Numbered from the stretch's first letter, positions 1 to 10,692 are shown. The stretch is DNA of 64,000 nt from Bryobacterales bacterium (GCA_027452065.1 DAIDHC010000123.1:1-64000); one strand, 5' to 3'. Program-made: numbers and translations. Notes: generated by a model not told the origin, from the sequence alone.

Positions 1-65
1 CGCGCCCGGTTCCGGCCGGCGGCGCCGCCTAGCGCGGCGCGTCTCAATTCGAGACAATACACCAC

Positions 66-1637
66 ATGAAGATCGTTATCGCCGAGCCGCTGGCGCCGGC
101 GGGCGTGAAGCTGCTCCAGTCGCAGCCCGGCTGGGAAGTGATCTTATCCAATCCCCGCGATTACACTCGTCATCTGCCGGACGCCGACGGCCTGATTGTT
201 CGCGGCTCGGTGCGGCTGACGGCCGCGGTGCTGGCGGAGGCGGCGCGGCTGCGCGTGATCGGGCGGGCGGGAGTGAGCGTGGAGAATCTGGACCTGGCGG
301 CGGCGACGACGGCCGGGGTTCTGGTGATGAACACGCCGGGGGGGAACGCGGTTTCGGTGGCCGAACACACGCTGGCGCTGATGTTGTCGCTGGCGCGGTC
401 GATACCGCAGGCCAACGCGTCGACCAAGCAGGGGAAGTGGGAGCGGCGGCTGTACACCGGGAACGAGCTTCGGGGGAAAACGCTCGGCGTGCTGGGGCTG
501 GGCAGCATCGGCCGCGAGGTGGTGCGGCGGGCGCGGCCGTTCGAGATGCACATCCTGGCGACGGACCCGTACGTGAACGCCGAGACGGCGGCCGACCTGG
601 GCATCGAGCTGGTGGCGCTGGACAGGCTGTACGCGGAGAGCGATTACCTGACGCTGCACGTGGCCCTGACGCCGGAGACGCACCGCATGCTGCACGCGGG
701 GGCGTTCGAGAAGATGAAGATCGGCGTGCGGATCATCAACTGCGCCCGCGGGGAGCTGATTGACGAGGCGGCGCTCGAGTCGGCGATGCAGTACGGCAAA
801 GTGGCGGGGGCGGCGCTGGACGTGTTCCAGGAGGAGCCGCCGGAGGGCAGCCCGCTGCTGGCGAGGGACAACGTGATCGCGACGCCGCATATCGGGGGGG
901 CGACCGAGGAAGCGCAGGAGATCGTCGGCGTGCGGATCGCGGCGCAGGTGGTGGATTATCTGAAGAACGGCATCGCGCTCAACGCGGTGAATATGCCGGC
1001 GCTGACGCACGAGCAGTTCCGCACGCTGGGGCCTTACGTGGACCTGGCGGGGCGGCTGGGCAACCTGGCGTCGTACCTGGCCGACGGAAATCCGAAGTCG
1101 GTGCAACTGCATTATTTCGGGAAGCTGGCCGAGCACAACACGCATCTGATCCGCAACGCGGCGCTGGCGGGGGTGCTGCACCGGAGCCTGTTCCACCGCG
1201 CCAACGCGATCAACGCCATGCAACTGGCGCACGAGCGGGGGCTCGACGTGTCGGAGACTCACGAGCAGCGGCACGCGCACACCGACTCGATCCGCGTGCA
1301 GTTGACTACCGCCGGGGGCGTGACACGGGTGGACGGCGCGGTGGTCTTCGGGCGGCCCCGGCTGATCCAGGTGGACGGGATCGCCTGCGAGGCGCCGCTT
1401 GAAGGGAACGTGACGTTTCTCCGGAACCAGGACGTGCCGGGCGTCATCGGCTACGTGGGCGGAGTGATGGGCGGCAACGGCATCAACATCGCGACGTTCT
1501 CGCTGGGCCGGAGGGACGCGCTGGCGGAGGCGGTGTCGGTGATTGTGACGGATCAGCCGGTGCCGGAGTCCGTGCTCAAGCTTCTGCTCGAGAACAAGGC
1601 GGTGACGCAGGCTCGGTTCGTGGCGTTTGCGCGGTAG
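66..1637 (+). CDS. serA: D-3-phosphoglycerate dehydrogenase
   Basis: 523 aa; NAD-binding GLGSIGREV, catalytic-region motifs INCARGELIDE and TPHIGGATEEAQ, C-terminal ACT-like region; full-length long form. Confidence 0.95.
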   Translation: MKIVIAEPLAPAGVKLLQSQPGWEVILSNPRDYTRHLPDADGLIVRGSVRLTAAVLAEAARLRVIGRAGVSVENLDLAAATTAGVLVMNTPGGNAVSVAEHTLALMLSLARSIPQANASTKQGKWERRLYTGNELRGKTLGVLGLGSIGREVVRRARPFEMHILATDPYVNAETAADLGIELVALDRLYAESDYLTLHVALTPETHRMLHAGAFEKMKIGVRIINCARGELIDEAALESAMQYGKVAGAALDVFQEEPPEGSPLLARDNVIATPHIGGATEEAQEIVGVRIAAQVVDYLKNGIALNAVNMPALTHEQFRTLGPYVDLAGRLGNLASYLADGNPKSVQLHYFGKLAEHNTHLIRNAALAGVLHRSLFHRANAINAMQLAHERGLDVSETHEQRHAHTDSIRVQLTTAGGVTRVDGAVVFGRPRLIQVDGIACEAPLEGNVTFLRNQDVPGVIGYVGGVMGGNGINIATFSLGRRDALAEAVSVIVTDQPVPESVLKLLLENKAVTQARFVAFAR

Positions 1638-1645
1638 GTGCGGAG

Positions 1646-2653
1646 GTGTTCCCTCTGCGGCTTTTGGCGGTTGCCCTGGCGCTTTGGGCGGCAAGCGCGC
1701 GGCCGCTGGCGGGCTCGGAAAATCCGATCTTCGGTGATGTTGCCGCGAGGGTTCCGGTAACGCTGCCGGCGGGGGCGCGGGTGGCGGATGCGCGGTACGG
1801 GGGAGGGGCATCGCTGTTTCTGCGCGCGGTGGATGCAAGCGTGGTGTGGGAGGTTTCTGTCGACACGGGCAAGGTGCGAAGCGTGCCCACGCCGGAGTTG
1901 GCGCGGCTTCGGGCGGCCGGGGCGCTGCGGGCGGACTTTGCCGTTGGGCCTTACCGCCGATTGTATTTCCCGGCGTTTTGGAAGGACGGGCAAGGGACGG
2001 CGCACAGCGTGCTGATCGCGGTTGATGCGGATTCGGGAGCGAGCCGGGCGATCGAGTTGAATCCTCCGGGCGACATCCAGAGCGCGGCGGTGGACGGTGG
2101 CGCGGCATATGCAGCGGGGCTCGATACCGATTATTGGCGGAAGCTCGCGCCGGAGCAGGCGACGGTGCGGAAGTACACGATCGACGGGCGGCTGAGCGGG
2201 CGGTGGACGGGGGCCGAGACCGAGGGGCGGACGTTTGCCGAGCAAAGGTTGGATGCGCGGCACGGGCGGCTGTGGGTGGAGGGCGGGCGGGTGTACGACC
2301 TGCAAGCTTACAGCCGGCGCATGCGGGTGTTCGACACGGGCGGGCGGATGGTGGACGAAGTTCGCTTCACGCCTCCGGCGGCGGGCGGCGCGGAGCAGGA
2401 GATCTGGCCGGTGCTGCCGGTGGCGAACGGGCGGTATCTGGCTCAGTGGATCGCGTCCAGCACAACGGGCGCGGGCGTGGTGAATGGTCCGTATTTCTGT
2501 GTGCACGACGGCACGGGGGCGCCGGTCAGCGCGGCGGCGAATTTTCTGGCGCGCGCGTTTCCGGTGTTTGACGACGGCGGTGGAAGGGTGGTTTTTCTGC
2601 ACGAGGTCCCCGCGGGCGGCGGATGGGAGCTGTTGCGGGCCGGGCTGCGTTGA
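1646..2653 (+). CDS. Hypothetical secreted protein
   Basis: 335 aa, hydrophobic N-terminus (LLAVALALWAASARPLAG), 8 bp after serA on same strand. Confidence 0.7.
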   Translation: MFPLRLLAVALALWAASARPLAGSENPIFGDVAARVPVTLPAGARVADARYGGGASLFLRAVDASVVWEVSVDTGKVRSVPTPELARLRAAGALRADFAVGPYRRLYFPAFWKDGQGTAHSVLIAVDADSGASRAIELNPPGDIQSAAVDGGAAYAAGLDTDYWRKLAPEQATVRKYTIDGRLSGRWTGAETEGRTFAEQRLDARHGRLWVEGGRVYDLQAYSRRMRVFDTGGRMVDEVRFTPPAAGGAEQEIWPVLPVANGRYLAQWIASSTTGAGVVNGPYFCVHDGTGAPVSAAANFLARAFPVFDDGGGRVVFLHEVPAGGGWELLRAGLR

Positions 2654-2686
2654 GGCGCGGGCGCCTTCACGCTGGGGTGGATGTTC

Positions 2687-2692
2687 TATAAT
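2687..2692 (+). promoter_or_regulatory. Putative -10 box (TATAAT)
   Basis: Exact TATAAT about 21 bp upstream of the ATG at 2713 in a GC-rich background; -35 weak. Confidence 0.4.
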
Positions 2693-2712
2693 TCCGGGTG
2701 GTTGGAGGCAGT

Positions 2713-3345
2713 ATGATCCGCATCATCACCATTGAGCGGGAGTACGGCAGCGGAAGCGCCGCGATTTCCGAAAAACTGGCGGCAAAGCTGGGATGGAAGC
2801 TTTGGGATCAGGCGCTGACGTGCGAGATCGCGCGGCTGACGAAGGCTGACGTGGCGGCGATCGAGCAGCGGGAGGAAAGGGTGGACCCGCTTTACTACCG
2901 GCTGCTGAAGGTGTTTTTCCGGGGGAGCTTCGAGCGCAGCCTGCCGGTGAGCGGGCTGGAAGTGCTGGACGCCGACCGCATGACGTCGCTGATGGAGAGG
3001 GTGATCAAGGAAGCGGCCTGCTGCGAGAACTGCGTGATTGTCGGGCGCGGGGCGGCTTACTTTCTCCGCGACCGGGCGGACGCGTTTCACGTTTTCATTT
3101 ACGCGCCGCTGGAGGAGAAGATCCGGCGGCTGCGGCAGAGCGGCAAGAGCGAGGCGGAGGCGCGGGAGCTGGTGGCGACGATCGACCAGGAGCGGGCGGC
3201 GTTCATCAAGACGTACTTCGGCAAGGAGTGGCCGAACCGGCATTTGTACCACATGATGCTCAACTCGGCTGCGGGCGACGAGGCGGTGATCGACAACATC
3301 CTGCACGGCGTGGCGACGCTGGAAAAGCAGGCCGTTCCGGCCTGA
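2713..3345 (+). CDS. Cytidylate kinase-like family protein
   Basis: P-loop-like EREYGSGSAAISEKLA, CVIVGRGAAYFL, basic LEEKIRR region; ATG at 2713 preceded by GGAGG. Confidence 0.85.
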   Translation: MIRIITIEREYGSGSAAISEKLAAKLGWKLWDQALTCEIARLTKADVAAIEQREERVDPLYYRLLKVFFRGSFERSLPVSGLEVLDADRMTSLMERVIKEAACCENCVIVGRGAAYFLRDRADAFHVFIYAPLEEKIRRLRQSGKSEAEARELVATIDQERAAFIKTYFGKEWPNRHLYHMMLNSAAGDEAVIDNILHGVATLEKQAVPA

Positions 3346-3353
3346 GGAGGCGG

Positions 3354-4793
3354 TCAGCTTCGCGAGGCGACGGTGAGGTTGTACTTGGCGATTTTGTAGC
3401 GCAGGCGGTCGCGGCCGATGCGGAGAATGCGCGCCGCTTCGGATTGATTGCCGCCGGCTTTTTCGAGCGCGGCCACGAGCAGGCGCTTCTCCTGCTCGTC
3501 GAGCGAGAGGCCGGATTCGGGCGCCGTCATGGGCATCGGTTCGGCGGGCGCGGACGCGGGCGCGGGCGCCGTTTCGTCATCGGAAGGAGGTGGCGCATCG
3601 GACCGCCAGAGATAGGGCGGCAGGTCCTGGACGTCGATCATGTCGCCCATGACCATCATGCTGGCGTTGCCGAGGACGTTCTCGAGCTCACGGACGTTGC
3701 CGGGCCATTCGTGGCGCGCGAGCACGGACTGCGCGCGGTAGGTGAGGCCGCGGATTTCCTTGCGAAACTGCTGGGAAAATTTTTCGAGCAGGTGGCGCAC
3801 CAGAAGCGGCAGGTCTTCCTTGCGCTCGGCCAGGGGCGGCGTACGGATCTCGACCATCGCCAGGCGGTAGTACAGGTCCTCGCGGAACTGCCGGTCGCGG
3901 ATCATGGCGCGGAGGTCGCGGTTGGTGGCCGCGACGACGCGGGCGCTGATCCGCCGGGGCGTCACGGAGCCGACGCGCAGCACTTCCTGATTTTGCAGTA
4001 CGCGCAGGAGTTTGGCCTGCATGCCGAGCGGCATGTCCCCGATTTCGTCCAGAAACAGGGTGCCGCCGTTGGCGAACTCGAACAGCCCCATTTTGTCCTG
4101 GTTGGCGCCGGTGAAGGCGCCCTTGACGTAGCCGAACAGCTCGCTTTCAAACAGAGTCTCGACGACGGCCGAACAGTTGCAGACCACAAAATTTCCGGAA
4201 GTCACCGGGCTCAGGCGGTGCAGCCCGCGGGCCACCAGGTCCTTGCCGGTGCCCGTGGGCCCGGTGATGAGCGCGGTGCGGAAGTGCGGCGCGACACGGC
4301 GGATGCGGGCGAACAGCTCCCACATGGCCGGGCTGCGGCCCACCATGCTCTCGAACTGGCAGGTCTCCAGCAGAGCGTCGTCGAGTTCAACGGCCCGCTG
4401 CCTGCGCCGGGCGTCGGCCAGAAGGCGCGAGATGCGCTTGCGGAGGGCGTCGATGGAAACCGGCTTGTTGAGGTAGTCGCAGGCGCCCTTCTGGATGGCC
4501 TCGACGGCCGACTCGGTGGAGTAGTGGGCGGTCATCAGAATGACGTCGATGGCCGGATCGAACTCCACGATCCGTTCCAAAACCTCCATGCCGCTCATCT
4601 TCGGCATGATCAGATCGACGAGGACGATCTGGGGGTGTTCACGGAAAACGACGTCCAGGCACTCCTCGGGATCGGTCGTCGTGTAAATCTCCAGGCCTTC
4701 CTGGGCAAGAGCCTCAGACAGAAGCTCCAGGGTCTGGGGATAGTCGTCCACCGCAACGAGCTTGATCGCGGGTGGTAAAGCATCGGCCATCAA
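3354..4793 (-). CDS. Sigma-54-dependent response regulator, NtrC family
   Basis: 479 aa; receiver domain, GPTGTGKD Walker [19 protein letters not shown]-terminal Fis-type HTH ([20 protein letters not shown]). Confidence 0.95.
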   Translation of the reverse strand: MMADALPPAIKLVAVDDYPQTLELLSEALAQEGLEIYTTTDPEECLDVVFREHPQIVLVDLIMPKMSGMEVLERIVEFDPAIDVILMTAHYSTESAVEAIQKGACDYLNKPVSIDALRKRISRLLADARRRQRAVELDDALLETCQFESMVGRSPAMWELFARIRRVAPHFRTALITGPTGTGKDLVARGLHRLSPVTSGNFVVCNCSAVVETLFESELFGYVKGAFTGANQDKMGLFEFANGGTLFLDEIGDMPLGMQAKLLRVLQNQEVLRVGSVTPRRISARVVAATNRDLRAMIRDRQFREDLYYRLAMVEIRTPPLAERKEDLPLLVRHLLEKFSQQFRKEIRGLTYRAQSVLARHEWPGNVRELENVLGNASMMVMGDMIDVQDLPPYLWRSDAPPPSDDETAPAPASAPAEPMPMTAPESGLSLDEQEKRLLVAALEKAGGNQSEAARILRIGRDRLRYKIAKYNLTVASRS

Positions 4794-4835
4794 GGGTCTT
4801 ATTGTGACATAAACGGGCCGGGCACTTCCCGGATG

Positions 4836-5201
4836 TCATCCCTTGAGCCACTCGGCGACGCTCTCGCGGAAGCTGGCGATCTTGATTGGCTTCGTTACGT
4901 AATCGTCAAAGCCGGCCTGGATGGCGCGCTCGCGGTCGCCCTGCATGGCGAAGGCGGTGAGGGCCACGACCTTGGTGTGGCGGACGTCGGGATCGCCGCG
5001 GATGACGCGGATGGCGGTGAGGCCGTCCATCTCGGGCATCTGGAGGTCCATCAGCACAAGGTCAGGCCGGGTCTGGCGCACCTGGCGCACGGTTTCCAGG
5101 CCGTCGGCAGCCTCGATCAGATCGTAGCCACACCCCTCCAGAACTTCACGAATCAACTCCCTGCTCACCGAATTGTCGTCCGCCACGAGGATCTTACCCA
5201 T
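4836..5201 (-). CDS. Stand-alone response regulator receiver (CheY-like)
   Basis: 121 aa; KILVADDN, DLVLMDLQMPEMDG, VALTAFAMQGD, KPI. Confidence 0.93.
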   Translation of the reverse strand: MGKILVADDNSVSRELIREVLEGCGYDLIEAADGLETVRQVRQTRPDLVLMDLQMPEMDGLTAIRVIRGDPDVRHTKVVALTAFAMQGDRERAIQAGFDDYVTKPIKIASFRESVAEWLKG

Positions 5202-5284
5202 GAAACCTGCCGCCCGAAGCTGCGTGAACTACCGAGTACCGCGAAAAAGGAACCGCCGTCAACGAGGCTGGGACCCGGTCCTGG

Positions 5285-6448
5285 CTAAGGGCCGAGCGGA
5301 AGCGTGAAATGGAAACGGGTGCCGGCTCCGGGCTCGCTCTCCAGCCAGATTCTTCCGCCGTGATGCTCCACCAGCTTCCGCGTGATGGCGAGGCCGAGGC
5401 CGGTGCCTTCGCGCACGCCCTTGGCCGTGACGCCGGCCTGATGAAAACTCTGAAAAACCGCTTCCTGCTCCTCCGGCGGGATGCCGACTCCGGTGTCGAT
5501 GACCGAGAAGGTCACATTGTCGGCCGCGGGCTGGGTCTGAATCCAGACTTTGCCTTCGGACGGGGTGAACTTGATCGCGTTGCTGATGAGGTTGAAGAGG
5601 ATTTCCTTGAATCGCACGCGGTCCGCCCAGAGGCGAACGCTGTCGGTGGAAAGGTTGGTGATGGTGATGCGCCGCTCCTGGGCCATGGGCCGGACGCTGG
5701 CCAGCACCTCTTTCAAGGCGCCCTGGATCTCGAATTCTTCGTGCTGAAGCTCGAGGTGGCCGGCTTCGATGCGCGAGAGGTCGAGGATGTCGTTGATCAG
5801 CGAGAGCAGGTGGCGCGCGGCTTCCTGGATATGGTTGATGAAGCGGTGATGGCGCTCGCCCAGCGTTTGGGAGGTTTGTTCGGCGAGCAGGTCGGCAAAG
5901 CCGATGATGGAATTCAGCGGGGTTCGAAGCTCGTGGCTCATGCTGGCCAGGAACTCGCTCTTGAGCCGGTTGGCGCGCTCCACTTCGCGGTTGCGCAGCT
6001 CGAGCCATTGATTGAGGCGCCGGATCTCTTCGGCCGCCTTTTTGGTGGCGCTCACGTCGCGGACGACGCACAGGACGGTGTCGCCGCCGTCGCCTTCGAC
6101 CGGGCTGAGCTTGATGTCGACCGAGAACTCGGTGCCGTCCTTGCGGCGGGCGAAAAGATCGAGGCCGGTTCCCATGGGCCGCGCGGTGGGGTTGCCGGCG
6201 TAGCCGGCGCGGAGCGCCTTGTGCTGGCCGCGAAGCCGGTCGGGAAGGAGTTTATCGACGCTCATCCCGATGAGCTCGGCGCGGGTATAGAGGAAGAGTC
6301 TCTCGGCTTCGGCGTTGGAGCTGACGATGGTGCCGTCGTGGCCCACCTCGAGAATTCCGTCCGGAGCGGCTTCCAGGAGGCGGTGCAGGCGCAGGGCTAC
6401 GTCTGGTGGGCGGGATTTCGGCGGCAGCTCAGACATAGGACCCGGCAC
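5285..6448 (-). CDS. PAS-domain sensor histidine kinase (soluble)
   Basis: 387 aa; PAS, H-box FLASMSHELRTPLNSIIGF, N-box LISNAIKFTP, GTGLGLAI. Confidence 0.94.
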   Translation of the reverse strand: MPGPMSELPPKSRPPDVALRLHRLLEAAPDGILEVGHDGTIVSSNAEAERLFLYTRAELIGMSVDKLLPDRLRGQHKALRAGYAGNPTARPMGTGLDLFARRKDGTEFSVDIKLSPVEGDGGDTVLCVVRDVSATKKAAEEIRRLNQWLELRNREVERANRLKSEFLASMSHELRTPLNSIIGFADLLAEQTSQTLGERHHRFINHIQEAARHLLSLINDILDLSRIEAGHLELQHEEFEIQGALKEVLASVRPMAQERRITITNLSTDSVRLWADRVRFKEILFNLISNAIKFTPSEGKVWIQTQPAADNVTFSVIDTGVGIPPEEQEAVFQSFHQAGVTAKGVREGTGLGLAITRKLVEHHGGRIWLESEPGAGTRFHFTLPLGP

Positions 6449-6683
6449 AAAGTGAACTCAAAACTTCCTCACCGCCATAACTGCATTCTCTCAGACTTCG
6501 CCGGCCTGTCCCGCCCCGATCCCGGGCCGGCGGAGTGAATCGCGCGACGGGGCCCCCTGAAGCCCCAGCGCGCTTTATCCGGCTGCCCACAGAGTCCCCG
6601 AAGGGAATCTCCTGGACGACTCCGGAATCCTGTTGCCGGCCCCGAAGCCGGCGCGATCGACGAACCCGCGTCCGGCCGCCGCC

Positions 6684-7577
6684 TCATACGCTGAGTACGG
6701 GACATGGTGCGTGCGAAATGATTCCATATGCCTTCGATCCCAACTGGCCCAGCAACCCTTCGGCATGCGTACGGCCAATCACCAGCAAGTCGGCTTCCTG
6801 CTCCCGGGACACGGATTCGATCGCATACCGTGTTTCCCCGAGGACAACGGTGGTGGCGGCCGGGGAGCCCGTCCGGGCCACCAGGTCGGCCAGATCGCGC
6901 TCGGCCCACTGGCGCGCTTCCAACTGCATGTCGGGGAGACCGGCGTCGGGGGTTCCCGGCAGCACCATCAGCGCGTGCGCGGCCAGCAGTTTCGCTCCGA
7001 ACGCCTTGGCCAAATCCGAGGCGAACCGCAGCACCGCGGCGCTCTCCGGCGCCAGGTTCAGGGCGCAGACAATCTGTTGCGGAGGGATGTGCACGCCGGC
7101 CGGATCGCCCGGCTTGTGCGGGCCTGTCCACACCGGCCGTACACAGTCGTGCAGCACCTTCGCGGTGACCGAGCCCAACAGGAGGCGGCGGAACACGCCC
7201 TGCCCGCGGGTCGGCATCATGATGACATCGCAATCTTTCTCCGCCGCATATTTGCAGATGCACTGCGCCGGGTCGCCGGTTCCGACGCCCACGCCCGTCC
7301 GCAGCCCTTTCAGCTCCAGCTCCGCGAAGGCCTCGAGGCGTTCGTGGGCCTGCTCCAGGAGTTGGCTCGAAACCGTCTCTCCGGAAGCAGGCTCCACGAC
7401 GTGAAGCGCCGTTACGCGAGCGTCGAACTGCCGCGCCATCGCCCGAACCGAATGGGCAAACTCGCGGCAGCGCTCGGAGAAGTCCACGGGAAACAGGATT
7501 CGATTGAAGTTGAAGTCATGATCTGCCACCGTGGTCACCGAGTCGGATGGACGTGGGGGTAGCAGGTGAGTGGCCAT
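6684..7577 (-). CDS. Tandem-domain universal stress protein (UspA family)
   Basis: Two Usp domains (RILFPVDFS...TRGQGVFRRLLLGSVTAKVL; QIVCALNLAPESAAVL...VIGRTH); start placed at ATG 7577 rather than the ORF-track start. Confidence 0.9.
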   Translation of the reverse strand: MATHLLPPRPSDSVTTVADHDFNFNRILFPVDFSERCREFAHSVRAMARQFDARVTALHVVEPASGETVSSQLLEQAHERLEAFAELELKGLRTGVGVGTGDPAQCICKYAAEKDCDVIMMPTRGQGVFRRLLLGSVTAKVLHDCVRPVWTGPHKPGDPAGVHIPPQQIVCALNLAPESAAVLRFASDLAKAFGAKLLAAHALMVLPGTPDAGLPDMQLEARQWAERDLADLVARTGSPAATTVVLGETRYAIESVSREQEADLLVIGRTHAEGLLGQLGSKAYGIISHAPCPVLSV

Positions 7578-7823
7578 TTGCAACCGACTGAAATTTTGAG
7601 AGTCGATGAGTCGCGGCAGCTTGTCTTGGGGCATTTGGCGCAGGAACCGCGCGAAGCGATTTTGGGCCGGTGGGGTATTTCGCCCACCGGTGAGCGAAGT
7701 TTCGCGCACGCCGCGGCGCAAAGACGCTCCGCGATCGGACGGGCGCCCGCCCGAGGCCGGCGCATCCGCGGGCCGGCTGTGGTTCGATAAGATGTCGGGG
7801 ACGTCGAGGACGAGGAACACATC

Positions 7824-8324
7824 ATGCGGTTCGAACTGAAACCGATCTCCCGGAAAGCGGTGCCGGAAGCGATGCAGAAGGCGAAGCGCTACCGGCTGAT
7901 CAACGAGCCGGCGCTGGCCGAGAGCATTTGCCTGGACGTGCTGCGGGCGGATCCGGAAAACCAGGATGCGCTGATTACGCTGCTGCTGGCGATCACGGAC
8001 CAGTTCCGCGACGGAGGGTCGGCCGAGCGGGCGCGGGAGCTGCTGCCGCTGCTCCAGAACGAGTACTGCCGCGAGTATTATTCGGGCGTGGTTTGGGAGC
8101 GCGCGGCCCTGGCGCTGCTTCGCAGGGGAGACCCGGGAGCGGAGCGGCAATGCTACGAAGGGCTGCGGAAGGCGATGACGTACTTCGAGCGGGCCGAAAG
8201 GATCCGGCCGTCCGGCAACGACGACGCGATCCTTCGATGGAACACCTGCGCCCGGGTTCTGATGAAAGACGCCACACTGCGGGTCCAGAGCGACAGCCTT
8301 CCGGTGGGCTGGAACGGCGAGTAG
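7824..8324 (+). CDS. Conserved hypothetical protein, TPR-like helical repeats
   Basis: 166 aa helix-rich ORF with TPR-like spacing; clean start after a 247 bp divergent spacer. Confidence 0.65.
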   Translation: MRFELKPISRKAVPEAMQKAKRYRLINEPALAESICLDVLRADPENQDALITLLLAITDQFRDGGSAERARELLPLLQNEYCREYYSGVVWERAALALLRRGDPGAERQCYEGLRKAMTYFERAERIRPSGNDDAILRWNTCARVLMKDATLRVQSDSLPVGWNGE

Positions 8325-8340
8325 ACTGGAGGGCACGGAT

Positions 8341-10683
8341 ATGGCGGCAGGGCGAGCGTTACTTTGCGGTGCGGTGATGGTGCTGCTGCCGGGCTTTGGT
8401 CAAGCGCAGGCCGACTTCGCAACGGCCGTCCACCCGATTCTGGCGAGCCGCTGCGCGGGCTGCCACGCGGGGGAGCATCCGCAAGCCGGGTTGAGCTTCG
8501 ACAGCCGCGAGACGATCCTGAAAGGCGGGCGGAGCGGGCCGGCGCTGGTGGCGGGGGATTCGGGGGCGAGTCTGATGGTTCGCCGCATCACGGGCGCGGT
8601 GACGCCGCGCATGCCGATGGGCGGCGCGGCGCTGAGCGCGGCCGAGATTGCCGCGATACGCCAATGGATCGACACGGGCGCGGTGTTTCCGAAGGAGATG
8701 AGCCGGGCGGCGCCCGAGGAGTGGAACGCGCCGCTGGCGCCGCGCCGGCCCGCGGTTCCCGAGGGGGTCGAGCCGAATGCGATCGACCGGTTTCTGGCGG
8801 CATACTTCGCGCAGAGGCACCGGGCGCTGCCGGCGGTGGTGGAGGATGACGTTTACCTGCGGCGCGTTTCCTACGACATCACAGGGCTGCCCCCGGAGGC
8901 GGCCGCGTTTGCGCGCTTCCGGGCCGATCGCGATCCGGACAAGCGGATCCGCCTGGCGCGTTCGCTGCTGGACGACAAGACGGCTTACGCGGAGAACTGG
9001 ATCAGCTTCTGGAACGATCTTCTGCGGAACGACGAGGGAGTCAACTATGCCGGAATGCGCAAATCCATCACCGACTGGCTGTATCCGGCGCTGCTCGATA
9101 ACCTTGCTTACGACCGCATGGTGGCCACGTTGGTCAACCCGGTGGGGGAGGACGATCCGGACGGCTTCCTTCTGGGAGTGAACTGGCGCGGCGACGTCAA
9201 CGCCAGCCAGACGCCTTACATGCAGGCGGCGCAGAACACGGCGCAGATCTTCCTGGGCATCAATCTGAAATGCGCCAGTTGCCACGACAGTTTCATCAAT
9301 CGGTACAAGCTGAAGCAGTCCTACGGCATGGCGGCGATGTTCGCGCCGGGCGAGTCGCTGGAGCTGGTGCGCTGCGATGTGAAGATGGGGGTGCGGACAG
9401 ACCCGGAGTTCGTTTTTCCGGAGCTGGGCGCAGTGCCGCGAAACGCGACGCTGGCCGAGCGGCGGGCGGCGGCGGCGCGGCTTTTCACATCGCCGGGCGA
9501 CGGACGGCTGGCGCGGACGATGGTGAACCGGGTGTGGCAGCGGCTGATCGGCCGGGGGCTGGTAGAGCCGGTGGACGACATGGACGCGCGGCCGTGGAAT
9601 CCGGATCTGCTGGACTGGCTGGCTTCCGATTTCGCAGCCCGCGGCTACGACCTGAAATACCTGCTGCTGGAGATCGTGTCGTCGAAGGCCTACCAGATGC
9701 CTTCGGTGGGCGGCGCGCCGGACCGGACGCAGAGCTACGAGTTTCGCGGGCCGCAGCGGCGGCGCCTGACGGCCGAGCAGTTCATGGACACGGTGTCGGC
9801 GATGACCGGCGAGTGGCGGATCCTGCAGACCAAGGAGGAGAGCCGGTACAGCCGCGAGTGGCGGTTGAAATCGACGGCGCTGACGCGCGCGCTGGGGCGG
9901 CCGATTCGGGACCAGGTGTTCACTACGCGGAACGAAGACGCGACGACGCTGCAGGCGCTGGAGCTGATGAACGGCGAGACGCTGGCCAAGACGCTGCGGC
10001 GGGGGGCGCGGCGGCTGCTGAACGAACTGCCGCCGGCGCCGCCGAACCGGTTCGACAGCGGGGTGATGCACAAGGGATCCGAGCCGGTCGACATCGACGT
10101 CACGGGGAAGAAGCAGCTTTGGCTCCTGATGGAGGACGCCGGCTCGTACGACCCGTCGCGGAGTCTGGCGGGCTGGAGCGGGCTGACGCTGGACGGACCA
10201 AAAGGCGAGGTGAAGCTGGCGTCGCTTCCCACGGTTTCGAAATTCGAGGCGCGGAGCCTGACGGTGAAAGGCGAGAAGCGGGACGAGGTGATGGGCGCGC
10301 CGCTCGACACGACGCTGGTGTTCAACATCGACGGGATGGGATACACGCGGCTGCGCGGAGAAGCGGTGGTGGACGACAGCGGCAAGCGGGACGACATCGA
10401 AGCGGCGGCGCGGTTCTTTGTCTTCACCGAGCAGCCGGACCGAGACGAGCTGGTGCGGGTTTCGGGCGGGCCGCCGACGCCGGCTCCGGCGCCGGCCCGC
10501 GATGCCGATGCGCTGATCGACCGCTTGTTTTTGCAGGCCATGGGCCGGCGGCCGGACGAGCGGGAGCGGGCGCTGGCGCGCGATTTTCTCCAGCCCGCGG
10601 GGGCGGGCGCGATCGCGGAGAGCGGGCTCGAAGACTTTTTGTGGAGTCTGTTGATGCATCCGGAGACGCAGTACATCGATTAG
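8341..10683 (+). CDS. PSD1-type DUF1549/DUF1553 protein with cytochrome c-like motifs
   Basis: 780 aa; secretion signal, CAGCH and CASCH haem-binding motifs, DUF1549-like YLRRVSYDITGLPP, DUF1553-like LARTMVNRVWQRLIGRGLV. Confidence 0.9.
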   Translation: MAAGRALLCGAVMVLLPGFGQAQADFATAVHPILASRCAGCHAGEHPQAGLSFDSRETILKGGRSGPALVAGDSGASLMVRRITGAVTPRMPMGGAALSAAEIAAIRQWIDTGAVFPKEMSRAAPEEWNAPLAPRRPAVPEGVEPNAIDRFLAAYFAQRHRALPAVVEDDVYLRRVSYDITGLPPEAAAFARFRADRDPDKRIRLARSLLDDKTAYAENWISFWNDLLRNDEGVNYAGMRKSITDWLYPALLDNLAYDRMVATLVNPVGEDDPDGFLLGVNWRGDVNASQTPYMQAAQNTAQIFLGINLKCASCHDSFINRYKLKQSYGMAAMFAPGESLELVRCDVKMGVRTDPEFVFPELGAVPRNATLAERRAAAARLFTSPGDGRLARTMVNRVWQRLIGRGLVEPVDDMDARPWNPDLLDWLASDFAARGYDLKYLLLEIVSSKAYQMPSVGGAPDRTQSYEFRGPQRRRLTAEQFMDTVSAMTGEWRILQTKEESRYSREWRLKSTALTRALGRPIRDQVFTTRNEDATTLQALELMNGETLAKTLRRGARRLLNELPPAPPNRFDSGVMHKGSEPVDIDVTGKKQLWLLMEDAGSYDPSRSLAGWSGLTLDGPKGEVKLASLPTVSKFEARSLTVKGEKRDEVMGAPLDTTLVFNIDGMGYTRLRGEAVVDDSGKRDDIEAAARFFVFTEQPDRDELVRVSGGPPTPAPAPARDADALIDRLFLQAMGRRPDERERALARDFLQPAGAGAIAESGLEDFLWSLLMHPETQYID

Positions 10684-10692
10684 GAGTGAGGT

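Noticed and set aside
144-2108. 654-aa minus-strand ORF
   Set aside because: Lies over serA and the next gene; composition biased (R/H/P/Q), no domain.
3228-4778. 516-aa plus-strand ORF
   Set aside because: Antisense to the NtrC-type regulator, which has complete motifs.
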